A stretch of DNA of 25,025 bases from an uncultured Spirochaetales bacterium (GTDB taxonomy: Bacteria > Spirochaetota > Spirochaetia > Sphaerochaetales > Sphaerochaetaceae). The position numbers and the translations under genes are program-made. Shown here piece by piece: positions 1 to 6,435 of the stretch. The DNA lies in contig CAKQRI010000030.1 of the NCBI GenBank assembly GCA_934271365.1, forward strand, positions 1 through 25,025, read 5' to 3'. The notes below the pieces were generated by a model. The model saw only the letters and a list, made by a program, of their open reading frames with translations. It had not been told where the DNA came from and did no database searches. Positions within the stretch are counted from its first letter, which is position 1. Each line of letters opens with the position of its first letter.

Positions 1-339
1 CATGTCCCCTTTACAATTTAGGAAACAAGCCTTTAAAATTGCAATGTGACTATGTCCAACAAAATGGGGTCACATCAATCGCTCGGTCAATTTTATTTTA
101 CCGACGAGTCAGAACCGTCACTCGTCATCTTAAAGCGATTTTAAAGATAAGATTCCTTACCCTTATCTAGAATATAACATGACATATATGAAAAAACAAT
201 ATTTGCATAATCTGTTATATTTCTTAATATTGCCACAAATTGGCAATTTGAACGAAACACTGAGATGAAAAAAGCCCTAGAATATAAATCCTAGGACCAA
301 CCACAGAAAGAATTCAAAATATTCAAAGGAGTGAGTGTA
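1..339. other. Non-coding leader region with inverted repeats
   Basis: I see no convincing gene in this stretch; its AT-rich reading frames do not look coding. It holds three inverted repeats. ATGTGAC (44-50) pairs with GTCACAT (69-75) across 18 nt. GACGAGT (103-109) pairs with ACTCGTC (120-126) across 10 nt. CCTAG (276-280) pairs with CTAGG (291-295). The last lies just past the end of the minus-strand flavodoxin gene and is listed separately as a possible terminator. The other two could be terminator or operator sites for a gene outside the window. Confidence 0.5.
268..295 (-). terminator. Weak candidate terminator of the flavodoxin operon
   Basis: Read on the minus strand, a 5-bp stem (CCTAG/CTAGG) with a 10-nt loop is followed by GCTTTTTT. 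It lies about 45 nt beyond the flavodoxin stop codon. The stem is short and AT-containing, so termination here would be inefficient at best. Confidence 0.35.
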
Positions 340-759
340 CTATTCTACCAGGGCACCTCCTATTGTATCCAGATCCGCCTCAGAGGCAGAATCAGGCTCA
401 CCATTGCAGATAACAGTTCCAACTACAACTGCACCATCTGCTTTTGTCCTCTCTTCCCAGTCTCTCATCCATTCGCCATCTCCCCAGCCATATGAGCCGA
501 AGAGTGCCACTTTCTTTCCTGAAAGAGAGCCTTCGAGAGAGGAGAACATAGGCTCGAATTCATCTTCTTCAAGAGTTTCGGAGCCCATTGCAGGACAGCC
601 GAAGGCAAAGACATCATAAGAAGATGCATCCGATGCGCTGAAAGAAGAAGCTTCAGCCAAAGATACCTCAGCTCCTCTCTTCTTAAGAGCGCCTTCAAGA
701 ATCTCTGCCATCATCTTAGTGTTTCCTGTTCCAGACCAATAAACGACTGCTGCTTTCAT
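340..759 (-). CDS. Flavodoxin (short-chain, FMN-binding)
   Basis: A 139-residue short-chain flavodoxin, a cytosolic one-electron carrier that binds FMN and replaces ferredoxin in many anaerobes when iron is scarce. The phosphate-binding loop SGTGNT is at residues 9-14, preceded by Tyr-Trp. The second flavin loop is CPAMGSE (55-61) and the third GSYGWGDGEW (88-97). The layout closely matches clostridial and Megasphaera flavodoxins, and the length is normal for the family. A purine-rich GGAAGG lies about 8 nt before the ATG. The gene starts 18 nt after the DUF3793 gene on the same strand, so the two are probably co-transcribed from the promoter near 1380. The TTAG-N6-CTAA site there suggests iron control, which is inference. 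Confidence 0.93.
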   Translation of the reverse strand: MKAAVVYWSGTGNTKMMAEILEGALKKRGAEVSLAEASSFSASDASSYDVFAFGCPAMGSETLEEDEFEPMFSSLEGSLSGKKVALFGSYGWGDGEWMRDWEERTKADGAVVVGTVICNGEPDSASEADLDTIGGALVE

Positions 760-777
760 ATTAAAACCTTCCTTCGC

Positions 778-1329
778 TCAGGCTGGAATGATAAGGCTAT
801 CCAGACCTGCGCCGTTTCTATATCTTTCCATATAAGACTTAGTGCACTCAAAATACTTCGAGAACAGGCACTTAGCCTTTTCCTCATCCCCATAGACCTT
901 CCAGTATCCCCTGCACTTATAGCAGGCTGCATTGTTATCTATGAAGCCTTTCACGTCCTCTGGAGGATAGCCAAGGAATAGACCGATTTCATGTGGAATA
1001 GATGGACATCCATCCACTCTACTGGTAAGCTCAGCAATTGCCTCGTCTAAGTTCGAGAAGCAATATCCTCTGCTCCTCAGGAGCTCTAAGGCTTCAGGCC
1101 TTTCAAGCTCCCTTGAGAGCATATCAGGACGATAGATATAGATCAGAGCTTTCTGGCCTCTATATCGGAGAAGAATAGCTTTAAGCCCCATAGGGCATAC
1201 AGAGTTGTTTAGCCTTGCAGCAGCATTCATAGCTTCGCTTTTGGTGGTAAAAGGCGTGGAGAACATAGCTGCGCTCTTAAGCCCTGCAAGGGTAGGAGAA
1301 CAATGCTGTATTACATTCTCTTCACTCAT
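778..1329 (-). CDS. DUF3793 family protein
   Basis: A 183-residue protein that I assign to DUF3793 from its central HEIGLFLGYPPEDVKGF signature (about residues 112-130) and its cysteine-containing C-terminal half. No membrane segment or signal peptide is visible, so it is presumably cytosolic. The family has no established biochemical function. In anaerobes it is often found beside flavodoxin or iron-transport genes, as here, where flavodoxin follows after 18 nt. GAGGAGG lies 5 nt before the ATG. The upstream intergenic region carries a TTAG-N6-CTAA palindrome at 1367-1380, matching one before the AraC-type gene. A role in iron or haem homeostasis is an inference from context only. Confidence 0.82.
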   Translation of the reverse strand: MSEENVIQHCSPTLAGLKSAAMFSTPFTTKSEAMNAAARLNNSVCPMGLKAILLRYRGQKALIYIYRPDMLSRELERPEALELLRSRGYCFSNLDEAIAELTSRVDGCPSIPHEIGLFLGYPPEDVKGFIDNNAACYKCRGYWKVYGDEEKAKCLFSKYFECTKSYMERYRNGAGLDSLIIPA

Positions 1330-1366
1330 CGGAGCCTCCTCTGATCCTGATTAGAGAATAATGCAA

Positions 1367-1380
1367 TTAGTCTTGACTAA
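1367..1380. promoter_or_regulatory. Candidate iron-box operator TTAG-N6-CTAA before the DUF3793-flavodoxin operon
   Basis: TTAGTCTTGACTAA is a perfect palindrome apart from its two central bases, and fits TTAG-N6-CTAA. It sits 37 nt upstream of the DUF3793 ATG and directly after the AraC-type gene stop codon. The same pattern recurs at 2286-2299. It equals the core of the known DtxR/IdeR consensus, TTAGGTTAGCCTAACCTAA. No DtxR-family gene is in the window, so the regulator is unknown. Confidence 0.5.
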
Positions 1381-2271
1381 CTACTCTAAAGAGACAGCTT
1401 TTGAATCTGAAAAGACTTTTCTGTACTCACTCGGGCTCTTGCCGATCACCGACTGGAAGGCTGCAGCGAATTTGGAGCTGTTTTCATAGCCGAATGATAA
1501 GGCAATGTCCATTATTGTCAGATCTGTTGACTGAAGCTCCCTTGCAGCCTCCTCCATCTTAACCTTCTTTGCAAAGCTATATACAGACATGCCATAAACC
1601 TTCTTAAAAGAGCTCTTTATCGAAGTCGGGGATGAGGCAAAAAGCTTAGAGAGCTCCGAAAGAGTTGTGCGCTCTGAGAGATGCGATGATAGATATGATG
1701 CAATTGCCTTTGCATTATCAACCTGTAATCTTGGCATCTTCCTATCATCTTCCCTCTCTCTCCTGAATGCCATCAGGAAGATAAGGAGCTCCAGCACCTT
1801 CACTTTGAAATATGGAATCCTATATTCTTCGTCCATGCTATAGAGCTCTGAGAATAGATGGGTTATATGCTCATCAGACCTTGCTATAAAGGATCTGCAA
1901 TCAGGAGAGAAGCGCTTTCTGATCTCATCTGGCTTAACTCTCACATCCTCAAGAATGCACGAGAAGCATTCAGGTGCCTTATCTAAGTCAAAGAGAATAC
2001 AGAGCCCATGAAAATGCTCAAGCGGAAAATCAAGTGAGAGGGAATCATCAGGACATCCCTTTATCGCAATATCGCCAGGTGAGAGGAAATAGAAAGAACT
2101 GCCCTCTTCCCATTCTGCTCGTCCTTCGCGTGCATGAAGAATCCGAAGAAAATCACCAGCTTTCCCATCTCTCCTGAAAGAGGATGAATGCGCATTGATA
2201 AAAGAGAGAGTCACTCCCTGAAATACCTCATAGGACAAAACATCCAGAGGCTTATCATATTCATCTGCCAT
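1381..2271 (-). CDS. AraC-family transcriptional regulator
   Basis: A 296-residue one-component regulator. The N-terminal 150 or so residues look like a ligand-sensing cupin-type domain, with a FYFLSPGDIAIKG strand-turn near residues 60-72. The C-terminal 100 residues carry the AraC/XylS double helix-turn-helix: TTLSELSKLFASSPTSIKSS for the first and TIMDIALSFGYENSSKFAAA for the second. I chose ATG at 2271 because AGGTG lies 7 nt upstream. A longer frame from a TTG at 2292 would run through the palindrome at 2286-2299 and has no ribosome-binding site. Gene order and the shared TTAG-N6-CTAA operator suggest it belongs to the flavodoxin/DUF3793 circuit. Its effector cannot be read from the sequence. 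Confidence 0.87.
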   Translation of the reverse strand: MADEYDKPLDVLSYEVFQGVTLSFINAHSSSFRRDGKAGDFLRILHAREGRAEWEEGSSFYFLSPGDIAIKGCPDDSLSLDFPLEHFHGLCILFDLDKAPECFSCILEDVRVKPDEIRKRFSPDCRSFIARSDEHITHLFSELYSMDEEYRIPYFKVKVLELLIFLMAFRREREDDRKMPRLQVDNAKAIASYLSSHLSERTTLSELSKLFASSPTSIKSSFKKVYGMSVYSFAKKVKMEEAARELQSTDLTIMDIALSFGYENSSKFAAAFQSVIGKSPSEYRKVFSDSKAVSLE

Positions 2272-2285
2272 ATACCCACACCTAG

Positions 2286-2299
2286 TTAGCAAAGCCTAA
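2286..2299. promoter_or_regulatory. Candidate iron-box operator TTAG-N6-CTAA before the AraC-type gene
   Basis: The palindrome TAGTTAG-CAAAGC-CTAACTA spans 2283-2302 with a TTAG-N6-CTAA core at 2286-2299. It lies between the predicted start of transcription (about 2302) and the ribosome-binding site, where a bound repressor would block transcription. It shares the TTAG-N6-CTAA pattern with 1367-1380. Confidence 0.5.
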
Positions 2300-2308
2300 C
2301 TACTATGT

Positions 2309-2336
2309 TTTATAACAGTTTGCCTCTTTTAGTCCA
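2309..2336 (-). promoter_or_regulatory. Candidate sigma-70 promoter of the AraC-type gene
   Basis: On the minus strand, TGGACT (2336-2331) and TATAAA (2314-2309) are separated by 16 nt. This gives a predicted start near 2302, next to the operator at 2286-2299. The promoter overlaps the 3' end of the upstream methyltransferase gene. Confidence 0.4.
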
Positions 2337-3053
2337 CTCATAGAGAAGGATAGATGCAGCAGATGCCACATTGATTGAGCCTTTTGCTCCATACTGTCTT
2401 ATCGAGACTCTTCCAAGGGATCTGTCAGCAGCAGCCAATGCCTCAGGACTGACTCCGCTCTCTTCATTGCCTATTATGCATATTCCCTTTTCCGGGAAGC
2501 TGAAGGATCCAATATCCTCACCTCCAAGCTCAAGCGCAAAGACTGGCAGATCAAGCTCATCAAGAGAAGCTTCTCTCCAAGGAATGCCATAGACAGTACT
2601 GCGGCTTGTGCGGATAGCTCTTTGATGCATAGGGCTTGCTGTTCCTGGAGAAATGAAGATTTCCTTGACGCAGAAGCTCTCTGCACTTCTGAAGACAGAG
2701 CCAACATTATATGGGCTTCTGAGATGATCAAGATAGAGATAGTGCTCAGAGACTATGCGCTTTGACCAGTCTATCTCTCCATCTTCATCCTTTGCATCCC
2801 AATCAGCAGGGCTTTCTCCTAGCTTAGATAAAAGGAAATAATAGATATCATCACCAGATGATGAGCTCTTGGAGCTATAGAAGAATGACAGCTTTTCCTT
2901 ATCCTCATCAGAAAGAGATGGGAGAGTGATGAGAAAAGAGAAGATATCATCAAGATAGTCAGGCTCATAGATGCTCATCTCATGGAATATCGCGCCGATC
3001 TTTCTCAGCTGCACTCTAGGCTTCAGTGTCGCTATCTTCTTCTTTGTTATCAT
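2310..3053 (-). CDS. TrmH/SpoU-family RNA 2'-O-methyltransferase
   Basis: A SPOUT-fold methyltransferase that transfers a methyl group from S-adenosylmethionine to a ribose 2'-OH in rRNA or tRNA. The three family motifs are present in the C-terminal half. Motif 1 is LDHLRSPYNVGSVFRSAES, motif 2 is ICIIGNEESGVSPE, and motif 3 is IRQYGAKGSINVASAASILLYEW without its last residues. The N-terminal 110 residues are less conserved and may recognise RNA. I chose the ATG at 3053 (247 residues) because AGGAG lies 6 nt upstream; an adjacent ATG at 3056 is the alternative. Either start overlaps the rsmI 3' end by about 40 nt, so translation is probably coupled. The exact target nucleotide cannot be assigned from sequence. 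Confidence 0.87.
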   Translation of the reverse strand: MITKKKIATLKPRVQLRKIGAIFHEMSIYEPDYLDDIFSFLITLPSLSDEDKEKLSFFYSSKSSSSGDDIYYFLLSKLGESPADWDAKDEDGEIDWSKRIVSEHYLYLDHLRSPYNVGSVFRSAESFCVKEIFISPGTASPMHQRAIRTSRSTVYGIPWREASLDELDLPVFALELGGEDIGSFSFPEKGICIIGNEESGVSPEALAAADRSLGRVSIRQYGAKGSINVASAASILLYEWTKRGKLL

Positions 3054-3732
3054 CATTGGCTCCTGGCACAACAGCAATTGCAAACTCACCTTTGATTGCC
3101 GAACGGTCCTTCAGAGAAGAAACAGCCTCCGCTGCTGTTCCAGAGAATATCTCCTCATATGCCTTTGTAAGCTCTCTGCCGAAGACAATGCGACAGGAGC
3201 TATCAAGAGCAGCTATCTCCTCAAGCGTCTTCAGCACTCTGAATGGGGACTCATATATGATAAAGCACTCTCCTCTTGAGATAAGCTCATTAAGCCTCTT
3301 TGTCCTCCTGCCCTTCTTCGGTGAAAGGAAGCCCTCAAATGTAAACGTCCTTCCTACATTTCCTGCAGCAGATATCAGAGTGACAGATGCAGAGGCTCCC
3401 GGAATAGGCACTATCCTATGTGACGATGAGAATCTCACCTTTTCAACAAGCCTTGAGCCTGGGTCTGAGACGCCAGGAGTTCCAGCATCAGAGCAATATG
3501 CAATATCATTTCCGCTATCAAGAAGCTCAATAATGCCTTTTGCGCTCTCCTCTTCGTTATGAGCATGGCAGGCAATAAGCCGCTTATGGATATCATAATG
3601 GGAAAGGAGAAGCTGCGTATGGCGGGTATCCTCGCATGCAATCACATCAACGCTGCTCAAGACCTTGATGGCTCTGTATGTAATATCCTCAAGATTACCT
3701 ATAGGAGTTGCAACAATATATAGAGTACTCAT
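3016..3732 (-). CDS. rsmI: 16S rRNA (cytidine-1402-2'-O)-methyltransferase RsmI
   Basis: A 238-residue member of the tetrapyrrole-methylase fold that 2'-O-methylates C1402 in the decoding centre of 16S rRNA. The N-terminal signature LYIVATPIGNLEDITYRA (residues 4-21) is diagnostic, followed by ACEDTRHTQLLLSHY and YCSDAGTPGVSDPG, the SAM-binding core. The later segment FEGFLSPKKGRR is also typical. At 238 residues it is shorter than the roughly 285-residue E. coli protein, mainly at the C-terminus. No Shine-Dalgarno sequence precedes the ATG at 3732. A TATTCT hexamer lies exactly 7 nt upstream, so a leaderless transcript is possible. It forms a two-gene rRNA/tRNA-modification operon with the downstream TrmH-type gene. 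Confidence 0.93.
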   Translation of the reverse strand: MSTLYIVATPIGNLEDITYRAIKVLSSVDVIACEDTRHTQLLLSHYDIHKRLIACHAHNEEESAKGIIELLDSGNDIAYCSDAGTPGVSDPGSRLVEKVRFSSSHRIVPIPGASASVTLISAAGNVGRTFTFEGFLSPKKGRRTKRLNELISRGECFIIYESPFRVLKTLEEIAALDSSCRIVFGRELTKAYEEIFSGTAAEAVSSLKDRSAIKGEFAIAVVPGANDDNKEEDSDTEA

Positions 3733-3790
3733 ACAGAATAGAATAACCTAAAAAGGACTGAACTTAAACATATCCTGATGTGGTCTATTT

Positions 3791-3848
3791 TGCCATACAT
3801 CTGGCATACTTTACCAGAAAACTGCTCTTTTACTGGCAAATAGTGCCA
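3791..3848 (+). promoter_or_regulatory. Candidate PspF activator sites upstream of the first pspA
   Basis: Two inverted repeats lie upstream of the sigma-54 promoter: TGCCA-N6-TGGCA (3791-3806) and TGGCA-N5-TGCCA (3834-3848). The segment TGGCATACTTTACCA (3802-3816) matches TGGCATAGCTAACCA (6300-6314), upstream of the second pspA, at 12 of 15 positions. Enhancer sites for PspF-type activators lie at such distances. The assignment is inferred. Confidence 0.5.
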
Positions 3849-3859
3849 TTAAGCTCAAT

Positions 3860-3875
3860 TGGCACGCTCTTTGCA
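3860..3875 (+). promoter_or_regulatory. Sigma-54 promoter of the first pspA
   Basis: TGGCACG-N4-TTGCA matches the sigma-54 (RpoN) consensus perfectly, with GG at 3861-3862 and GC at 3873-3874, 12 nt apart. The predicted transcription start is near 3886, about 30 nt before the chosen pspA ATG. The neighbouring PspF-type gene supplies the expected activator. Confidence 0.87.
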
Positions 3876-3914
3876 TATTGTTTTATGAAATCAATACCAT
3901 TCAGGAGAATGAAA

Positions 3915-4580
3915 ATGAACGTATTTAAGAGAATAGGAGACATAGTCTCATCAAACATCAATGCAGCACTTGATAAAATGGAAGATCCGGAGAAGATGCT
4001 CGACCTTTCGATAAGGGAGATGGAAGATGCCATCAGGGAGATGAAATGCAAGGAAGCAGAGAAGAGCTATGAGATCAGGGCTCTTGAGAAAGCCATAGCT
4101 GATAAAAAAGATGCCATAGAGCGCTGGAGAGAGCGTGCAGAGCTTGCAGCAGAAAAAGGAATGGATGATATGGCAAGAGAAGCAATCAGCGAGAAGCTCC
4201 ATCTCTCTGATGAGATCAAGAGAGACGAAGAGGCTCTCTCTGCGTTGAAGAATCTTACAGAAGAGCTCAAAATCCGAGGAAAGGAAGCAGAAGATAAGCT
4301 TAATCAGATGAAGGATAAATCATCAGAGCTCAGATCATATGCGAAAAGCGCCAAAGAGAAGAAACGAACCGCTGATCTAGTAGAGAAAAGCGAAGGCATG
4401 AAATATGAAAGACGTATGGCTGAGATCAAAGCAAAGATAGACAGATGGGAGACAGAGGCTGATGCAACTCTCAGCAGAAAGCCTGAAGAAGAGAAGAAGC
4501 CTACATTCGAAGAGCTAGAGAGGCAGGATGCAATAGAAAAAGAGCTGAAGGAACTGAAAGAGACAGTTGCCAGCAGATGA
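3915..4580 (+). CDS. pspA: PspA/IM30-family protein, first paralogue
   Basis: A 221-residue PspA/IM30 (ESCRT-III-like) protein, which binds stressed inner membrane and in classical systems inhibits PspF. The N-terminal amphipathic segment MNVFKRIGDIVSSNINAAL and the hallmark DKMEDPEKML follow directly on one another. The rest is almost entirely charged coiled coil, with ERWRERAELAAEKGMDDMAREA near residues 69-90. I chose the ATG at 3915: AGGAG lies 7 nt upstream, and an extended frame back to 3780 would run through the sigma-54 promoter. Compared with the second paralogue at 6436 it has a divergent C-terminal half. It is followed after 42 nt by a membrane protein gene, probably in the same transcript. 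Confidence 0.92.
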   Translation: MNVFKRIGDIVSSNINAALDKMEDPEKMLDLSIREMEDAIREMKCKEAEKSYEIRALEKAIADKKDAIERWRERAELAAEKGMDDMAREAISEKLHLSDEIKRDEEALSALKNLTEELKIRGKEAEDKLNQMKDKSSELRSYAKSAKEKKRTADLVEKSEGMKYERRMAEIKAKIDRWETEADATLSRKPEEEKKPTFEELERQDAIEKELKELKETVASR

Positions 4581-4622
4581 TGATATGGCTGGGGCAGATG
4601 CTTCAGCCTTTCAAGTCAGATT

Positions 4623-5273
4623 ATGAATGAAAATAAGAAAACAGAAATAAGAATAACATATGACAGAGCCTTTTACCTCTTTATTGCAGGAGGCATTATC
4701 GGAGTCATCCTCGAAGGCCTATACACTCTAGCGGTGAAAGGCACGTGGGAAACACATGTAGTCTCAGCCTTTCTTCCAATCAATCCTCTATATAGCGCCG
4801 GGGCTGTGATTCTATATATAGGAAATGCACTTCTTGGAAATAAGAGCATAATAGCAAAGGCAGCAATTCTTGCATCAATATCAACATTTCTGGAGCTAAT
4901 ATGCGGAATATTCCTAAGAGATAAGCTTGGGATGAGAGCCTGGGACTACTCAGACCTATTCATGAATTACGATGGTCTGATATCTCTCGGCTTCTCTTTC
5001 GTCTGGGCATCAGCGGCTGCCATCTTCTGCTTAATAGCCCCATATTTAGATAAGCTTCTTGGAAAGCTGAAAGGAAGAGCAATGCATATCGTATGCATTG
5101 TTCTCACAATTCTCACCATACTTGATCTGAGCCTTGCATATGCATCCATTTCAAGATGGAGCAAAAGGCATTATGAAAAAGCAGATGGATCATTTGCGGG
5201 AAAGCTACTTGATAGAACCGCAGATGATGAATGGATGACGAAAAGATTTGTTGAATGGAGATTCATCAATTGA
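4623..5273 (+). CDS. CmpB-like five-TM membrane protein (putative ABC transporter permease family)
   Basis: A 216-residue inner-membrane protein with about five hydrophobic segments, near residues 15-37, 54-72, 76-99, 117-140 and 153-175. The FLELICGIFLRDKLGMRAWDY segment (89-109, ending before SDL) and the aromatic WDYS motif match the family annotated as putative ABC transporter type IV or CmpB (PF06541). No ATPase partner is nearby, so a transport role is unproven. It sits 42 nt after the first pspA and ends 7 nt before the convergent pspF-like gene, so it lies inside the Psp locus and probably under the same sigma-54 promoter. The ribosome-binding site is weak. A role in envelope-stress sensing or as a PspA membrane partner is inferred from position. 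Confidence 0.75.
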   Translation: MNENKKTEIRITYDRAFYLFIAGGIIGVILEGLYTLAVKGTWETHVVSAFLPINPLYSAGAVILYIGNALLGNKSIIAKAAILASISTFLELICGIFLRDKLGMRAWDYSDLFMNYDGLISLGFSFVWASAAAIFCLIAPYLDKLLGKLKGRAMHIVCIVLTILTILDLSLAYASISRWSKRHYEKADGSFAGKLLDRTADDEWMTKRFVEWRFIN

Positions 5274-5280
5274 TGGATCT

Positions 5281-6279
5281 TCATTTCAGCCTATCTTTAT
5301 ATTTCCTGTATAGCCCTCTGAACTGATCATATGTCAGATTAAGCTCTGCAGCTGCAGCCCTCTGATTTCCGCCGCTCTTATCAAGGGCTCTTGAAAGGAA
5401 TGAGACATCTAGGTCCTCATGCGCTTTCTGAAAATCACCAAGATCATAGCTGAATTCCTGAGCTCTGCACTCAGACGGCTCTGAGGGATTCCCTTCAGAG
5501 AATGGATTGTCAAATGGCGTGAATGATACAGATCCTATCTCTCTGCCATCAGCTTTATAGACAGCCCTCTCAATGACATTCTTCAGCTCTCTGACATTTC
5601 CAGGCCATCTATAAGAAAGCAATGCCTTCTCCACATCTTCTGAGATATGCGGAAGCTCAGTCCAGCCCATCTCCATTGCCATGCGCGAGGCAAAGAAAGA
5701 TGCAAGAAGCAGAATATCATCGCCTCTTCTTCTAAGCGGCGGAAGAAACAGCACTTCAAATGAAAGCCTATCCAGAAGATCCTCCTTGAACTTTCCTTCC
5801 CGGCATAGTGCAACAAGATCGGCATTTGTTGCTCCGATGATGCGAACATTAACCTCATGAGTCTCTGAGGAACCTACTCTCTCATATGTGCCATACTCGA
5901 CAACACGCAGGATCTTCTCCTGCACTTCGAGTGGGATAAGCCCGATTTCATCAAGAAAGAGCGTTCCGCCTTCAGCTTCCTCAAATCTTCCCTTACGCAT
6001 AGATGAAGCGCCTGTGAACGCACCCTTCTCATATCCGAACAGCTCAGATTCAATAAGCGAGGAAGGAAGAGCTGCGCAGTTTACTGTAACCAGCGGATGC
6101 TCCCAGCGCTTCGACATGAAATGAAGCCTCCTGGCTGCAAGCTCCTTTCCTGTACCTCGCTCTCCGATCAGAAGGACAGGCCTGTCCACTTTAGCGACCT
6201 TGCTCACTTCTTCCTGGAAATTAAGATAAGCTTCGCTCTCTCCTATCCCTGAATCTATTCTATCTGATACAATACTCAT
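5281..6279 (-). CDS. pspF: PspF-type sigma-54 transcriptional activator
   Basis: A 332-residue enhancer-binding protein without a receiver domain, the architecture and length of PspF. The AAA+ core starts near residue 12. Walker A is GERGTGKE (39-46), the sigma-54-contacting loop GAFTGA is at 86-91, and Walker B is GGTLFLDE (104-111). The conserved LPPLRRRGDD and YRWPGNVREL elements follow. The C-terminal Fis-type HTH includes GGNQRAAAAELNLTYDQFRG. I prefer the ATG at 6279, although no Shine-Dalgarno sequence precedes it. A TTG at 6321 would add 14 unrelated residues. A 17-nt palindrome (6280-6296) touches the start codon and may serve autoregulation. The gene lies between two sigma-54-driven pspA genes, its presumed targets. 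Confidence 0.9.
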   Translation of the reverse strand: MSIVSDRIDSGIGESEAYLNFQEEVSKVAKVDRPVLLIGERGTGKELAARRLHFMSKRWEHPLVTVNCAALPSSLIESELFGYEKGAFTGASSMRKGRFEEAEGGTLFLDEIGLIPLEVQEKILRVVEYGTYERVGSSETHEVNVRIIGATNADLVALCREGKFKEDLLDRLSFEVLFLPPLRRRGDDILLLASFFASRMAMEMGWTELPHISEDVEKALLSYRWPGNVRELKNVIERAVYKADGREIGSVSFTPFDNPFSEGNPSEPSECRAQEFSYDLGDFQKAHEDLDVSFLSRALDKSGGNQRAAAAELNLTYDQFRGLYRKYKDRLK

Positions 6280-6296
6280 ATGGTAAATATTACCAT
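6280..6296. promoter_or_regulatory. Palindrome abutting the pspF start codon
   Basis: ATGGTAA-ATA-TTACCAT is a perfect inverted repeat with 7-bp arms, one base away from overlapping the pspF ATG on the minus strand. It occupies the place where a ribosome-binding site would be expected. It could be a protein operator (PspF autoregulation or the second pspA's enhancer) or an RNA hairpin controlling translation. Confidence 0.5.
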
Positions 6297-6299
6297 TTT

Positions 6300-6338
6300 T
6301 GGCATAGCTAACCAACAGCAATAGAAGCTTTGCTATGC
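6300..6338. promoter_or_regulatory. Candidate PspF activator sites in the divergent pspF-pspA region
   Basis: TGGCATAGCTAACCA (6300-6314) resembles 3802-3816 upstream of the other pspA. In addition GCATAGC (6302-6308) and GCTATGC (6332-6338) form a 7-bp inverted repeat with 23 nt between. They lie roughly 80-120 nt before the predicted sigma-54 start at about 6418, the usual range for enhancer-binding proteins. Confidence 0.5.
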
Positions 6339-6391
6339 GTTATTTTAATTATCTGCTTATATTATTAATAAATAAGTCAGATAATATAAAT

Positions 6392-6407
6392 TGGCATGGA
6401 ACTTGCT
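6392..6407 (+). promoter_or_regulatory. Sigma-54 promoter of the second pspA operon
   Basis: TGGCATG-N4-TTGCT fits the sigma-54 consensus, with GG at 6393-6394 and GC at 6405-6406. Transcription would begin near 6418, leaving an 18-nt leader that contains AAGGAG. It drives pspA and the following tightly packed genes up to the terminator at 8640. Confidence 0.87.
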
Positions 6408-6435
6408 AATAATAGACAGATAAGGAGTTCGACAA

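Noticed and set aside
335..619. Open frame on the plus strand opposite the flavodoxin gene
   Set aside because: It is the antisense shadow of a clearly recognised flavodoxin, with no family match.
2272..2292. TTG start for the AraC-type regulator
   Set aside because: It falls within the palindromic operator and lacks a ribosome-binding site; AGGTG precedes the ATG at 2271.
3780..3914. Extended N-terminus for the first PspA
   Set aside because: It would translate through the sigma-54 promoter and lacks a ribosome-binding site; AGGAG and PspA homology start at 3915.
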